A stretch of DNA of 64,000 nucleotides from Tabrizicola sp. (GTDB taxonomy: Bacteria; Pseudomonadota; Alphaproteobacteria; Rhodobacterales; Rhodobacteraceae). The stretch spans positions 1 to 64,000 of the forward strand of contig NZ_JAEULP010000060.1 in the NCBI RefSeq assembly GCF_016792905.1, given 5' to 3'. Shown here piece after piece: positions 1-9,179 of the stretch (positions within the stretch are counted from its first letter, which is position 1; the number at the start of each line of letters is the position of its first letter). The translations under genes were made by a program, and so were the position numbers. The notes under the pieces were generated by a model that was given only the letters and a program-made list of their open reading frames with translations, made no database searches and was not told where the DNA came from.

Positions 1-1830
1 GATCGGCCGACCCGCGGCTGTGCCAGGGGCCAGGTCCGGCAGCCCCGCGCCGCCGCCTTCGGCCTCGACCGCAAGCATTTCAAAAAGCAGCGCGCGCTCT
101 GGCGACGTAAAGCCGAAACGGGCCTGATGCGCCTTGGCGAAAGCGTCGCGCATCGCGTCTTCATCCCCGAAGCGAACGGCAAGCGACTGGTGTTGTCCGT
201 CATAGCGCAGATGGGCAGTGCGAGTGATGCGGGGGGCTGTGATGCCCTGAACGGCAAGTTCGGCACTGGCCTCGGCAACCAGACTCTCAATTCGTGAACG
301 GGCATTCTCGATGTCAGAGAGCGGCGCATCGAATTGCACCTCTCGAAGCGAACGCAGGTCAGCAAGCCCCATGCCGAAAGCAGAAAGCACTCCGGCCTGG
401 GGATGGATGAAGACGGTCTTCATGCCCAGAGCGTCGGCGACGCCGCAGGCATGCTGCCCGCCCGCCCCGCCAAAGCATTGCAGCGCGTAAGTGGTCACAT
501 CATGGCCACGCTGGACCGAGACCTTCTTGATCGCATTGGCCATGTTGTCGATGGCGATCCGCAGGAACCCCTCGGCGATCACCTCCGGCGGATCAACCCG
601 CCCGGTCACCGCCGCGACCTCGTCCGCAAGGGCGACAAACTGCTGCCGCACCACCTCGGCATCCAAGGCCTCATCGCCACCCGGACCGAAGACCGCCGGG
701 AAATGCGCGGGCGACAGCCGCCCCAGCATCACGTTGCAATCGGTGATCGTCAACGGCCCGCCCCGCCGGTAGCTCGCCGGCCCCGGATTGGCCCCCGCGC
801 TCTCCGGCCCGACCTGGAAGCGCCCGTCCCGGAAGGAACAGATCGACCCGCCCCCCGCCGCGACGGTGTGGATATCCATCATCGGCGCCCGCATCCGCAC
901 GCCAGAAACTTCCGTCTCGAACGAACGTTCATAAACCCCCGCATAGTGGCTCACGTCGGTCGAGGTGCCCCCCATGTCGAACCCGATCAGCCGGTCGAAC
1001 CCGGCGGCTTCCCCGGTCCGCACCATGCCGACGATCCCTCCCGCCGGGCCCGAGAGGATCGCATCCTTGCCCTGGAACCGCCCTGCCTCGGTCAGCCCCC
1101 CGTTCGACTGCATGAACAAAAGCCGCCCGGTCGCCCGTCCCATATCCAGCGCGCCCTCGACCTGCGCCACATAGCGCCGCAGGATCGGCGAGAGATAGGC
1201 ATCGACCACCGTCGTATCGCCCCTTGGCACCAGCTTCGCCAGACGAGAGACCTGATGCGACAGGGAAATCTGGCTGAACCCGACCTCCCGCGCCAGCTCT
1301 CCCACCCGTGCTTCATGGACCGGGTTCACATGCCCATGCATCAGCGCGACGGCCATCGCCGCAATCCCCTCGGCGCGCGCCTGCGACAGGGCCGAGATCA
1401 CCGCCGCCTCGTCCAGTGGTCGAAACTCCGCCCCCTCGGCATCCAGTCGGCCCGGAATCTCGAACACCTGTTCGTAAAGAAGATCTGGACGCAGAATGTT
1501 CAGCTCGAACAAGGAAGGTCGCGCCTGAGTTCCGATCCGCAAGAGGTCGCCGAACCCCTCGGTGATCAGCAGCGCAACCCGCTCCCCCTTCCGCTCGAGG
1601 AGCGCGTTGGTCGCGACCGTCGTCCCCATCTTCACCGCCGCAATCGCGCCCTCCGGGATCGGCTCGCCCGCCCTCAACCCCAGGCAATCGCGGATGCCCT
1701 GCACCGCAGCATCCGGATAGCGCTCGGGGTTTTCCGACAACAGCTTTGCCGTCACGAGCCGCCCGTCCGGCGCCCGCCCCACCACGTCGGTGAAGGTGCC
1801 CCCCCGGTCGATCCAGAATTCCCAAGCCAT
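1..1830 (-). CDS. Hydantoinase A / 5-oxoprolinase family protein (partial, C-terminus beyond window)
   Basis: The first 610 codons read without a stop on the minus strand and run off the left edge. The protein begins [19 protein letters not shown], the hydantoinase/oxoprolinase N-terminal motif, and has a second phosphate-binding-type stretch, [13 protein letters not shown], in the middle. [19 protein letters not shown] near residue 485 is typical of HyuA and OplAH. The family hydrolyses cyclic amides such as 5-oxoproline or hydantoins with ATP. The start has a GGAGG box just upstream. It is divergent from the creatinase-like gene with an 86-bp gap, so the two may be co-regulated. The substrate cannot be read from sequence, nor whether a HyuB half is fused to it or follows as a separate gene. 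Confidence 0.9.
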   Translation of the reverse strand, partial: MAWEFWIDRGGTFTDVVGRAPDGRLVTAKLLSENPERYPDAAVQGIRDCLGLRAGEPIPEGAIAAVKMGTTVATNALLERKGERVALLITEGFGDLLRIGTQARPSLFELNILRPDLLYEQVFEIPGRLDAEGAEFRPLDEAAVISALSQARAEGIAAMAVALMHGHVNPVHEARVGELAREVGFSQISLSHQVSRLAKLVPRGDTTVVDAYLSPILRRYVAQVEGALDMGRATGRLLFMQSNGGLTEAGRFQGKDAILSGPAGGIVGMVRTGEAAGFDRLIGFDMGGTSTDVSHYAGVYERSFETEVSGVRMRAPMMDIHTVAAGGGSICSFRDGRFQVGPESAGANPGPASYRRGGPLTITDCNVMLGRLSPAHFPAVFGPGGDEALDAEVVRQQFVALADEVAAVTGRVDPPEVIAEGFLRIAIDNMANAIKKVSVQRGHDVTTYALQCFGGAGGQHACGVADALGMKTVFIHPQAGVLSAFGMGLADLRSLREVQFDAPLSDIENARSRIESLVAEASAELAVQGITAPRITRTAHLRYDGQHQSLAVRFGDEDAMRDAFAKAHQARFGFTSPERALLFEMLAVEAEGGGAGLPDLAPGTAAGRPI

Positions 1831-1916
1831 GCGCCACCTCCATCCCCCTTTCGTGACCCGCCGCATCGCCAGATGCAACACTTGACCGAAGCCCCGTCGC
1901 GGGCTTTCCTGACGCC

Positions 1917-3065
1917 ATGCCGCTGCACTTCACCCCCGCCGAATACGCCGCCCGCCAGGTATCAGCCCGCGCCGCCCTGCAAGCCGCTGGCCTCGACGCG
2001 CTTCTGATGTTCGCGCCCGAAAGCCATTTCTGGATTTCCGGCTACGACACCTTCGGCTTCGCGATGTTCCAGTGCATGGTCCTGACCGCAAAGGGGGACC
2101 TTCACCTCCTGACCCGCACCCCCGACCTGCGTCAGGCGCTCTACACCTCGACCCTGACCGCCGACCAAGTCCACATCTGGCAGGACATCGAGGGCGCCAG
2201 CCCCGCCCGTGATCTCGCCAATCTCCTGAATGACCTCGGCGTCACCGGCCCCGTCGGCTATGAATCCGACACCGTCGGCCTGACCGACCGCACCGGCCGC
2301 GCGCTCCATGCCGCGATCCCCGGCCTCATCGACGCCTCCGACCTGATCCGCGCCCTACGCCGGGTGAAATCCCCCGCCGAGATCGAGATGCACCGCCGCG
2401 CCGCGCAGCTCTCGGACGACGCGCTGGACCAGGCCATTGAACTCGCCCGGCCGGGAGCCTTCGAGGGCGACATCCTCGCCGCCATGCAGGGCGCCGTGTT
2501 CAAGGGCGGCGGCGATTATGCGGGCAACGAATTCATCCTCGGCTCCGGCCCCGGCGCCCTTCTCTGCCGGTACTACTCGGGCCGTCGGCACCTGTCGGCC
2601 ACCGACCAGCTGACGCTCGAATGGTCCGGCACCTACGCCCGCTACCACGCGGCGATGATGCGCACCGTGCTGGTCGGCAAAGCCTCCGACCACCATTGCC
2701 GGATGCACGAGGCCGCCGTCGAGGCGCTTGAAGCCTGCGAGTGCGCCATCCGCCCCGGCGCACCGATGGGCGATGTCTACGCCGCCCACGCCAGGGTCTT
2801 TGACGCCCGCGGCCTGTCGCACGCCCGGCTCAAGGCCTGCGGCTACGGGATGGGCGCGGTCTACAATCCGATCTGGGTCGACTTCCCGATGTTCTACGAG
2901 AACAACCCCCTGATCATGCAGGAGGGCCAGGTCTTCTTCCTGCACATGATCCTGATGGACAGTGACGCGGGCGAGGCGATGACGCTGGGTCATTCGGTTC
3001 TGGTGAAGGCCGACGGCGTCGAAAGGCTGTCTCGTCACGGGCTTGACCTCATCCTGAACACCTGA
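1917..3065 (+). CDS. M24/creatinase-fold protein, metal ligands not conserved
   Basis: The 382-aa protein has the two-part creatinase/prolidase architecture. The N-terminal domain (about 1-150) contains [20 protein letters not shown], and the C-terminal pita-bread domain starts near 160 ([16 protein letters not shown]). In the C-terminal domain the five metal ligands of aminopeptidase-type M24 enzymes are not recognisable: the D-x-G and D-x-T-R-T regions read LEWSG and HAAMMRT, the GHG region reads CGYGMG, and both late Glu positions are replaced. This resembles metal-independent members such as creatinase and ectoine-hydrolase-like proteins. Its divergent partner is a hydantoinase/oxoprolinase, which suggests cleavage of a C-N bond in a small compound. 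The true substrate is unknown. Confidence 0.8.
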   Translation: MPLHFTPAEYAARQVSARAALQAAGLDALLMFAPESHFWISGYDTFGFAMFQCMVLTAKGDLHLLTRTPDLRQALYTSTLTADQVHIWQDIEGASPARDLANLLNDLGVTGPVGYESDTVGLTDRTGRALHAAIPGLIDASDLIRALRRVKSPAEIEMHRRAAQLSDDALDQAIELARPGAFEGDILAAMQGAVFKGGGDYAGNEFILGSGPGALLCRYYSGRRHLSATDQLTLEWSGTYARYHAAMMRTVLVGKASDHHCRMHEAAVEALEACECAIRPGAPMGDVYAAHARVFDARGLSHARLKACGYGMGAVYNPIWVDFPMFYENNPLIMQEGQVFFLHMILMDSDAGEAMTLGHSVLVKADGVERLSRHGLDLILNT

Positions 3066-3119
3066 CTTGCGGCGCTGCGTCCCCTTGCGCTGCCCCCCGC
3101 GCCGGGCCACCCTTCCCGC

Positions 3120-3566
3120 ATGACCACCTATTCCTACCGCGACGACCCCGCCGTCCCAGACTTCGACGACGGCGCCCCCGTCGCCGTGATGGATGCGCAA
3201 TGCGCGATCTGCTCCTGGGGCGCGCGGATGATCCACCGGCTTGACCGCGCAGGCACCACCCGCATCTGCCCGATCCAGTCGCCGCTCGGCATGGCGCTCC
3301 TCCGCCACTACGGACTTGACCCGCTGGATCCGGCCAGCTGGTTATTCCTTGACGCAGGCCAGGCCCACAAGGATTTCGATGCCGTGATCCACGCGGGCCG
3401 CCGCTTCGGCGGGCTCGGCCTGCTGACCCAGACCCTCCGCCTGATCCCAGGGCACCTGCGCGACTGGCTCTACCGCCGCCTGGCCCGCAACCGCTACCGG
3501 CTCTTCGGCCGCGCCGACCTCTGCGCCCTGCCCGACCCCGCCCTGCAACGCCGCATCCTCAGATGA
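3120..3566 (+). CDS. DCC-family thiol-disulfide oxidoreductase-like protein (DUF393/YuxK)
   Basis: A 148-aa protein with the family signature near its start, VAVMDAQCAICSWGARM, containing a CxxC motif in a thioredoxin-like setting, followed by the characteristic LFLDAGQAH and RFGGLGLLTQTLRLIPG segments. The family is predicted to act in thiol-disulfide exchange, but no member has a firm biochemical role that I can name. Its stop overlaps the start of the next gene by four bases (ATGA), so the two are probably translated together. The start is 54 bp after the M24 gene, and all three may form one transcript. Confidence 0.8.
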   Translation: MTTYSYRDDPAVPDFDDGAPVAVMDAQCAICSWGARMIHRLDRAGTTRICPIQSPLGMALLRHYGLDPLDPASWLFLDAGQAHKDFDAVIHAGRRFGGLGLLTQTLRLIPGHLRDWLYRRLARNRYRLFGRADLCALPDPALQRRILR

Positions 3567-5176
3567 AGGTGCTGATCCTTGGCGGCACCGGCGTCTTCGG
3601 CGCCCGCCTCGCCCGGCTTCTGGCCCGCGACGGGCATGACCTGACCATCGCCGCCCGCTCCCCCGAGCCCGCCCGCGCGCTGGCCGCCGAGCTTGGCGCC
3701 ACCGCCATCCGGATCGACCGCAACGGCGACCTCTCCGCCCTGCAGGGCCATGACGTCATCGTCGACGCCGCCGGTCCCTTCCACGCCTATGGCGCCGATC
3801 CCTACCGCCTCGCCCGCGCGGCCCTCGCCGCTGGCGCCCACTACCTCGACCTAGCCGACAACGCCGCCTTCTGCGCCGGGATCACCACGTTGCAGACCGA
3901 GGCCAGCGCAGCCAACCGCGCCGCAATCTCCGGCCTTTCGTCCGTCCCCGCCGTCTCCAGCGCCGCCGTCCGCGCGCTCACCGGCGCCGACCAGCCCCTG
4001 CACATCGACAGCGCCATCCTCCCCGGCAACCGCAGCCCGCGCGGACTGTCCGTCATGGCCTCGATCCTCAGCCAGGCGGGCCGCCCCTACCCGCTCTACC
4101 GGACGGGCGAATGGACCACCGCCACCGGCTGGTCCGCCCCCAGCAGCTACTCCCTCCCCGGCGGCATGAACCGGCAGGGCTGGCGGATCGAGGTCCCCGA
4201 CACCCGCCTCTTCCCGGCGCATTTCGGCGCGCAGACCGTCGACTTCCGCGCGGGCCTCGAGCTTGGGATCATGCGCTATGGCCTCGCCGCCTTCGCCACC
4301 CTGCGCCGCCTGATCCCCTTCCCCGTCACGCTTCCCCTCGTCCGCGGTTTCCGCTTTGTCGCCGACCTCCTCGCCCCCTTCGGCACCGGCATCGGCGGCA
4401 TGTCCGTCACCGTCACCACCGCCTCCCACCGCTATCACTGGAGCCTTCTGGCCGAGAGCGGCGAGGGCCCCCTCGTCCCCGCGATCGCCATCCGCGCCCT
4501 CCTGCGTCGCCCGACCCTGCCGACCGGAGCCACACCCGCCCTGGAAATCGTTACGCTCGACGAGTTGCAAACCGCCATGTCCGATCTCGCCATCCGCTTC
4601 GAGCGGCGAAGCGAGGCGCTGGACCCGATCTTCCCCCGCATCCTCGGCCCTGCCTTCGGCTCCCTGCCCGAAACCGTCCGTGCCACGCACCAGACGGCAG
4701 GCATCACGCGCTGGCAGGGCCGCGCCTCGGTCACGCGCGGAACCGGCCTCTGGAGCCGCTTCCTCGCCACCCTCTTCCGCTTCCCGCCCGCCAGCGAAGA
4801 CACGCCCGTCGAAGTCACCAAGGCCGTCACCGCCAAAGGAGAAATCTGGACCCGCCGCTTCGGTCCCCGCAGCTTCCGCTCGCACCTCGCCGCCACCCCG
4901 AACGGCATGACCGAACGCTTCGGCCCCTTCACCTTCCTGCTCGGGCTGACCGTGGCCGAGGGCGCATTGCACTACCCGGTGCGGTCCGGTCGCCTTGGCC
5001 CCCTGCCGCTGCCCGGCTGGCTCCTTCCCCGCTCCGAGGCCCGCGAATACGCCGAAGACGGCCGCTTCCACTTCGACGTCCGCCTGTTCGCGCCCCTGAC
5101 CGGTGGCCTGATGGTCCACTATCGCGGGCATCTGATCCCGGCCAATCCCGACGATCCCAGCCCCCCGCAAGTCTAA
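3563..5176 (+). CDS. NAD(P)-binding saccharopine-dehydrogenase-like reductase with C-terminal DUF4166-like domain
   Basis: A 537-aa protein in two parts. Residues 1 to about 200 form a Rossmann fold starting MKVLILGGTGVFGARLARL, with the GGTGVFG dinucleotide-binding loop and the DAAGPFHAYG segment typical of saccharopine-dehydrogenase-like proteins. The last 180 or so residues, beginning near LDPIFPRILGPAFGSLP and including FGPFTFLLGL, match the DUF4166 type often fused to such reductases. It overlaps the upstream DCC gene by ATGA. The stop codon lies inside a long inverted repeat shared with the convergent esterase gene. The reaction is not known; the fusion suggests a lipid- or polyketide-like substrate, which is only inference. 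Confidence 0.8.
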   Translation: MKVLILGGTGVFGARLARLLARDGHDLTIAARSPEPARALAAELGATAIRIDRNGDLSALQGHDVIVDAAGPFHAYGADPYRLARAALAAGAHYLDLADNAAFCAGITTLQTEASAANRAAISGLSSVPAVSSAAVRALTGADQPLHIDSAILPGNRSPRGLSVMASILSQAGRPYPLYRTGEWTTATGWSAPSSYSLPGGMNRQGWRIEVPDTRLFPAHFGAQTVDFRAGLELGIMRYGLAAFATLRRLIPFPVTLPLVRGFRFVADLLAPFGTGIGGMSVTVTTASHRYHWSLLAESGEGPLVPAIAIRALLRRPTLPTGATPALEIVTLDELQTAMSDLAIRFERRSEALDPIFPRILGPAFGSLPETVRATHQTAGITRWQGRASVTRGTGLWSRFLATLFRFPPASEDTPVEVTKAVTAKGEIWTRRFGPRSFRSHLAATPNGMTERFGPFTFLLGLTVAEGALHYPVRSGRLGPLPLPGWLLPRSEAREYAEDGRFHFDVRLFAPLTGGLMVHYRGHLIPANPDDPSPPQV

Positions 5177-5204
5177 AAATTTTCGCGAAGATTTTTAGAC
5201 TTGC
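5167..5204. terminator. Bidirectional terminator-like inverted repeat
   Basis: GCAAGTCTAAAAAT and its exact reverse complement enclose a palindromic TTCGCGAA core with one mismatched pair, giving a nearly perfect 38-bp dyad. It covers the stop codon of the reductase gene and ends five bases before the stop of the convergent esterase gene. A/T-rich arms flank the centre, so it can terminate transcription from both sides. Confidence 0.7.
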
Positions 5205-5208
5205 CCGC

Positions 5209-5862
5209 TCACGCGCCAACCCTCGCCAGCAATTCCTCCACCTTCGGCCCCAGCCCTTCGACGATCAGCCTCACCCCCTCCGGATTGGGATGGATGCCAT
5301 CCGCCTGCATGAAGGCCGCCATGGATGCCGGATCCGCCGGGTCCGCCCCGGCTGCCCTCAGCCCGCCAAAGAAATCATCTGCCAGCAGCGCACCATACTG
5401 CGCCGACAACTCGCCATACATCGCGTCGAAGGCCGCCTTGTACTCTGGCCCGAAATTCCCCGGCGCCTTCATGGCGACCAGAAGCACCGGCAGTTTCCGC
5501 GCTGCCGCTTCCTTCAGGATGCCGTCAAGGTTCGCCTTCGCCTCCGCCGGGTCGATCCCGCGCAGCATGTCATTGCCCCCCAGCGTCACGATCAGCGCAT
5601 CCGCGTCCGGACCCAGCGCCCAGCCGATGCGGGCAAGGCCCCCCGCCGTCGTGTCCCCCGACACACCCGCGTTCTGCACCACCACGTCGTGCCCGCGCGC
5701 CTTCAGCCAGCCCTCCAGCCGCGGCACCAGCCCCGTCGCCGGGTCCGCCAGCCCGTATCCCGCCGTCAGGCTGTCCCCCAGCGCGACGACCGTCACCGGC
5801 TCGGCTGCCGCCATGCCGGCCAGCAACAACGTGACCGCAAGCCCATTGCGGACCCCCCGCAT
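5209..5862 (-). CDS. tesA: Periplasmic SGNH esterase (arylesterase / lysophospholipase, TesA type)
   Basis: The 217-aa protein has a signal peptide (MRGVRNGLAVTLLLAGMAAA) followed by the SGNH blocks: VVALGDSLTAGYGL (nucleophile Ser), NAGVSGDTT (Gly), LGGNDMLRG (Asn) and DGIHPNPEG (Asp/His). The family cleaves aryl esters, short acyl thioesters and lysophospholipids in the periplasm. The start at 5862 has AAAGGGA nine bases upstream; an ATG eight codons further upstream would spoil the signal peptide. It is divergent from a YbbA/YbbP-type exporter only 43 bp away, an arrangement common for tesA in proteobacteria. Confidence 0.92.
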   Translation of the reverse strand: MRGVRNGLAVTLLLAGMAAAEPVTVVALGDSLTAGYGLADPATGLVPRLEGWLKARGHDVVVQNAGVSGDTTAGGLARIGWALGPDADALIVTLGGNDMLRGIDPAEAKANLDGILKEAAARKLPVLLVAMKAPGNFGPEYKAAFDAMYGELSAQYGALLADDFFGGLRAAGADPADPASMAAFMQADGIHPNPEGVRLIVEGLGPKVEELLARVGA

Positions 5863-5905
5863 CGCGCCATATCCCTTTGAGAGCATTGCCCCAAGGAACC
5901 CCCGC

Positions 5906-6601
5906 ATGACCGACGCCATCCTCGCGCTCACCGACGCGCGCCTGACCCTTGCGGGCAACGCGGGCCTGGTCGACATCCTGAAAGGGATCACCCTGGCCAT
6001 CCACAAGGGCGAGACAGTCGGGCTCATCGGGCCATCGGGGTCGGGCAAGTCATCGCTCCTCATGCTTATGGGCGGGCTGGAACGTGCCACCGGGGGCCGG
6101 GTGCTGGCCTTGGGGCAGGACCTGACCGCGATGGACGAGGATGCGCTCGCCCGCTTCCGCCGGGGGAATATGGGGGTTGTGTTCCAAAGCTTCCACCTGA
6201 TTCCCACGATGACCGCGCTGGAGAACGTGGCCCTGCCGCTGGAACTGGCCGACGCGCCCGACGCCTTCCCTCGCGCCGAAGCCGAGCTGATCGCCGTCGG
6301 CCTCGGCCCCCGGATGCACCACTACCCCGCCCAGCTGTCCGGCGGCGAACAGCAGCGCGTGGCCCTCGCCCGCGCCGCCGCCCCCCGCCCCGCGATCCTT
6401 CTCGCTGACGAGCCCACCGGCAACCTCGACGGCGTCAACGGCCAGGCGATCATGGACCTCCTCTTCGGCCTCCGCGACCGCCACGGCGCGACGCTTGTCC
6501 TTGTCACCCACGCGCCCGAACTGGCCGAGCGTTGCGACCGGGTGATCCGGCTTGCCGACGGCCTTGTCGTGGCTGACCCGCTCGCGAAAGCCGCCGAATG
6601 A
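5906..6601 (+). CDS. ybbA: ABC transporter ATP-binding protein (YbbA-like, LolD/MacB class)
   Basis: A 231-aa ATPase with Walker A GPSGSGKSS, Q-loop FQSFHLIPTMTALENV, signature LSGGEQQRVALARA, Walker B ILLADEPTGNLD and switch His in LVLVTHAPE. The FHLIPTMTALENV and DEPTGNLD blocks place it in the LolD/MacB-like exporter class. The start at 5906 is chosen because the reading frame upstream is the antisense of tesA. It overlaps the permease gene by ATGA, so ATPase and permease are translationally coupled. With tesA divergent alongside, it may move a lipid-like or envelope component; the substrate is unknown. Confidence 0.93.
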   Translation: MTDAILALTDARLTLAGNAGLVDILKGITLAIHKGETVGLIGPSGSGKSSLLMLMGGLERATGGRVLALGQDLTAMDEDALARFRRGNMGVVFQSFHLIPTMTALENVALPLELADAPDAFPRAEAELIAVGLGPRMHHYPAQLSGGEQQRVALARAAAPRPAILLADEPTGNLDGVNGQAIMDLLFGLRDRHGATLVLVTHAPELAERCDRVIRLADGLVVADPLAKAAE

Positions 6602-9111
6602 GCCTGTCTCTGACCATCGCCCGGCGCGAGCTTCGCGGCGGCCTGCGCGGCTTCCGCGTCTTCCTCGCCTGTCTCGCCCTCGGGGTCGCCGCCATCGCCG
6701 CTGTCGGCACGCTCCGGACCGGCATCCAGCAGGGCCTTGCCGACCAGGGCGCCGTGATCCTCGGCGGCGATGCCGAGATGCGCTTCACCTACCGCGCTGC
6801 CGATACGGACGAACGCGCCTTCATGGACCAGATCGCCACCAAGGTCTCCGAGGTCTACGACTTCCGCTCCATGGCCCTGACCCGCGACGACCAGGCCCTG
6901 ACGCAAGTGAAGGCCGTCGACGACGCCTGGCCCCTGACCGGCGCTGCCCAACTCGACCCGCCGATCGCCGTCACTGACGCCCTCGCCGACCATGACGGCC
7001 TCCCTGGAGCGCTGATGGACCCGGTCCTGATCGACCGTCTCTCCCTGAAGCTAGGGGACACGTTCCGCCTCGGCACCCAAACCTTCCGCCTCACCGCCGC
7101 CCTGACCCGCGAGCCCGACAGCGCCTCCACCGGCTTCACCCTCGGTCCCCGCACCGTGGTCCGCTCCGACGCCCTCAAGACCTCAGGCCTCCTCGCCTCG
7201 GGCTCGATGTACGAAACCCGCTACCGCCTGCTCCTCCCGCCGACGGCCGACCTTCAAACCATTGAAACATCAACAGAAACTACCTTCCGCGACAAGGGGA
7301 TGCGCTGGACCGACAGCCGCAACGCCGCCCCCGGCATCGAACGCTTCGTCGAGAACATCGGCAGCTTCCTTGTCCTCGTCGGCCTCGCCGGGCTGGCGGT
7401 GGGCGGGGTCGGCATCTCCGCCGCGATCCGCTCCTACCTCGACGGCAAGGTCGAAACCATCGCCACCCTGAAAACCCTTGGCGCCGAGGGCGGTCTGATC
7501 TTCCGCAGCTACCTCTGGCAAACCGCGCTCCTCTCCGTCCTTGGCATCCTGATCGGCCTCGCCCTCGGCGCCCTGATCCCCCTCCTCGCCGCCCCCCTCA
7601 TCGAGGCCTCGCTCCCCTTCCCCGCCGACATCCGCCTCTCCCCCGGCGCGCTCCTCGAAGCCGCCTTCTACGGCACCCTTTCCGCCCTGATCTTCACCCT
7701 CCTCCCCCTCGCCCGCACCGAGCGCATCCGCCCCGCCGCCCTCTATCGCGGCGGCACCGGCACCCGCGCCTGGCCCCGAAAGCGCTACCTCGCCGCGCTC
7801 ATCCTCCTCACCCTCGCCCTGATCGGAGCCGCCGCCTGGCTCTCGGGCATCTGGAAACTCGCCCTCGGCGCAGCCGGAGGAGTCCTCGGCGCCCTGATCA
7901 TCCTCGCACTCGCCGCCCTCGCACTGCGCAAGGCCGCCAGACGCCTCGCCCGCACCCGCCTCACCCGGGGCCGCCCCGCCACCCGCGCCGCCCTTGCCGC
8001 CATCGGCGCCCCAAGGTCCGACGCGACATCGGTCATCCTCTCCCTCGGCCTCGGCCTTTCGGTCCTTGCCGCCGTCGGCCAGATCGACTGGAACCTGCGC
8101 CAGGCCATCGCCACCGACCTGCCGACCCGCGCCCCCGCCTTCTTCTTCATCGACATCCAGCCTGACCAGCTCGACCCCTTCCTCGCGCTGATGAAAGAGA
8201 ACCCCGCCGTCACGGATATGGAAACCGCCCCCATGCTGCGCGGCGTGATCACCCGGATCAACGACCGCCCCGCGCGCGAGGTCGCAGGCGACCACTGGGT
8301 CGTTCGCGGCGACCGCGGCATCACCTATGCCGCCACCCCCGGCCCGAAGACCCGGATCACCGCCGGAAAATTCTGGCCCGAGGACTACACCGGCGAGCCG
8401 CAGATCAGCTTCGCCGCCGAGGAAGCCGGGGAAATGGGCCTGAAGCTCGGCGACCGGATGACCGTCAACATCCTCGGCCGCGACATCACCGCGACGATCA
8501 CCTCGTTCCGCGAGGTCGATTTCTCCAACGCCGGAATGGGCTTCGTGATGACCCTGAACCCCTCCGCCCTCGCCGGGGCGCCCCACACCCATATCGCCAC
8601 CGTCTACGCCCCGCCCGAAGCCGAAGGCGCAATCCTGAAAGCCGTGACGAAAGCCTGGCCCAACATCACCGCCATCGGCGTGCGCGAGGCGGTGGACCGT
8701 GTTGCCGAGGCGCTCTCCGCCATCGCCACCGCCACCGCCTGGGCCGCCGCCGGGACGCTCCTCACCGGCTTCGTCGTGCTGATCGGTGCCGCAGCCGCAG
8801 GCGAACGCGCTCGGATCTACGAATCCGCGATCCTGAAGACCCTGGGCGCCACGCGGGGCAGGATCCTCGCCAGCTTCGCGCTCCGCTCCGCCCTGATGGG
8901 CGCCGCCGCGGGCGTCGTCGCCGTCAGCGCCGGGGGCATCAGCGGCTGGGCGGTAATGATCTTCGTGATGGACACGACCTATCGGTTCGAGCCCGTGTCG
9001 GCCATCGGCATCGTCCTGGGCGGCATCCTCGCCACCCTCCTCGCCGGTCTCTTCTTCGCCCTCAGACCGCTGTCGGCCCGCCCGGCCCAGACGCTACGGG
9101 CGCAGGAATGA
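6598..9111 (+). CDS. ybbP: FtsX-like ABC permease (YbbP type)
   Basis: An 837-aa integral membrane protein with duplicated MacB/FtsX-like permease units. There is one N-terminal membrane segment (LACLALGVAAIAAVG), a periplasmic domain to about residue 230, a first cluster of membrane segments (about 245-370), two more (about 400-450), a second periplasmic domain, and a last FtsX block with ESAILKTLGATRGRI and a final three-helix bundle. Length and order fit YbbP. It is coupled to the ATPase by a 4-bp overlap. A 54-nt hairpin repeat follows the stop immediately. Confidence 0.93.
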   Translation: MSLSLTIARRELRGGLRGFRVFLACLALGVAAIAAVGTLRTGIQQGLADQGAVILGGDAEMRFTYRAADTDERAFMDQIATKVSEVYDFRSMALTRDDQALTQVKAVDDAWPLTGAAQLDPPIAVTDALADHDGLPGALMDPVLIDRLSLKLGDTFRLGTQTFRLTAALTREPDSASTGFTLGPRTVVRSDALKTSGLLASGSMYETRYRLLLPPTADLQTIETSTETTFRDKGMRWTDSRNAAPGIERFVENIGSFLVLVGLAGLAVGGVGISAAIRSYLDGKVETIATLKTLGAEGGLIFRSYLWQTALLSVLGILIGLALGALIPLLAAPLIEASLPFPADIRLSPGALLEAAFYGTLSALIFTLLPLARTERIRPAALYRGGTGTRAWPRKRYLAALILLTLALIGAAAWLSGIWKLALGAAGGVLGALIILALAALALRKAARRLARTRLTRGRPATRAALAAIGAPRSDATSVILSLGLGLSVLAAVGQIDWNLRQAIATDLPTRAPAFFFIDIQPDQLDPFLALMKENPAVTDMETAPMLRGVITRINDRPAREVAGDHWVVRGDRGITYAATPGPKTRITAGKFWPEDYTGEPQISFAAEEAGEMGLKLGDRMTVNILGRDITATITSFREVDFSNAGMGFVMTLNPSALAGAPHTHIATVYAPPEAEGAILKAVTKAWPNITAIGVREAVDRVAEALSAIATATAWAAAGTLLTGFVVLIGAAAAGERARIYESAILKTLGATRGRILASFALRSALMGAAAGVVAVSAGGISGWAVMIFVMDTTYRFEPVSAIGIVLGGILATLLAGLFFALRPLSARPAQTLRAQE

Positions 9112-9114
9112 TTT

Positions 9115-9168
9115 TCATACTGGTACAAGTATCCCACGGGGGTGCGGGGGTGTGAAACCCCCGCTCCG
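9115..9168. repeat. 54-nt dispersed hairpin element, copy 1
   Basis: Starts TCATACTGG and ends CCCCCGCTCCG. It is 49/54 identical and ungapped against 26378-26431. The core forms a stem of GCGGGGG with CCCCCGC around a TGTGAAA loop. It sits between the convergent stops of the exporter permease and pirin genes. The outer stem pair differs from copy 2 by a compensatory swap. Confidence 0.8.
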
Positions 9169-9179
9169 ACGGCAGATCC

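Noticed and set aside
334-2007. 557-codon plus-strand frame at the left edge
   Set aside because: It is antisense to the partial hydantoinase/oxoprolinase and runs into the M24 gene in another frame; there is no domain.
4111-5880. 589-codon plus-strand frame
   Set aside because: It overlaps the reductase gene in another frame and then the antisense of tesA; rich in Arg, Pro and His with no motif.
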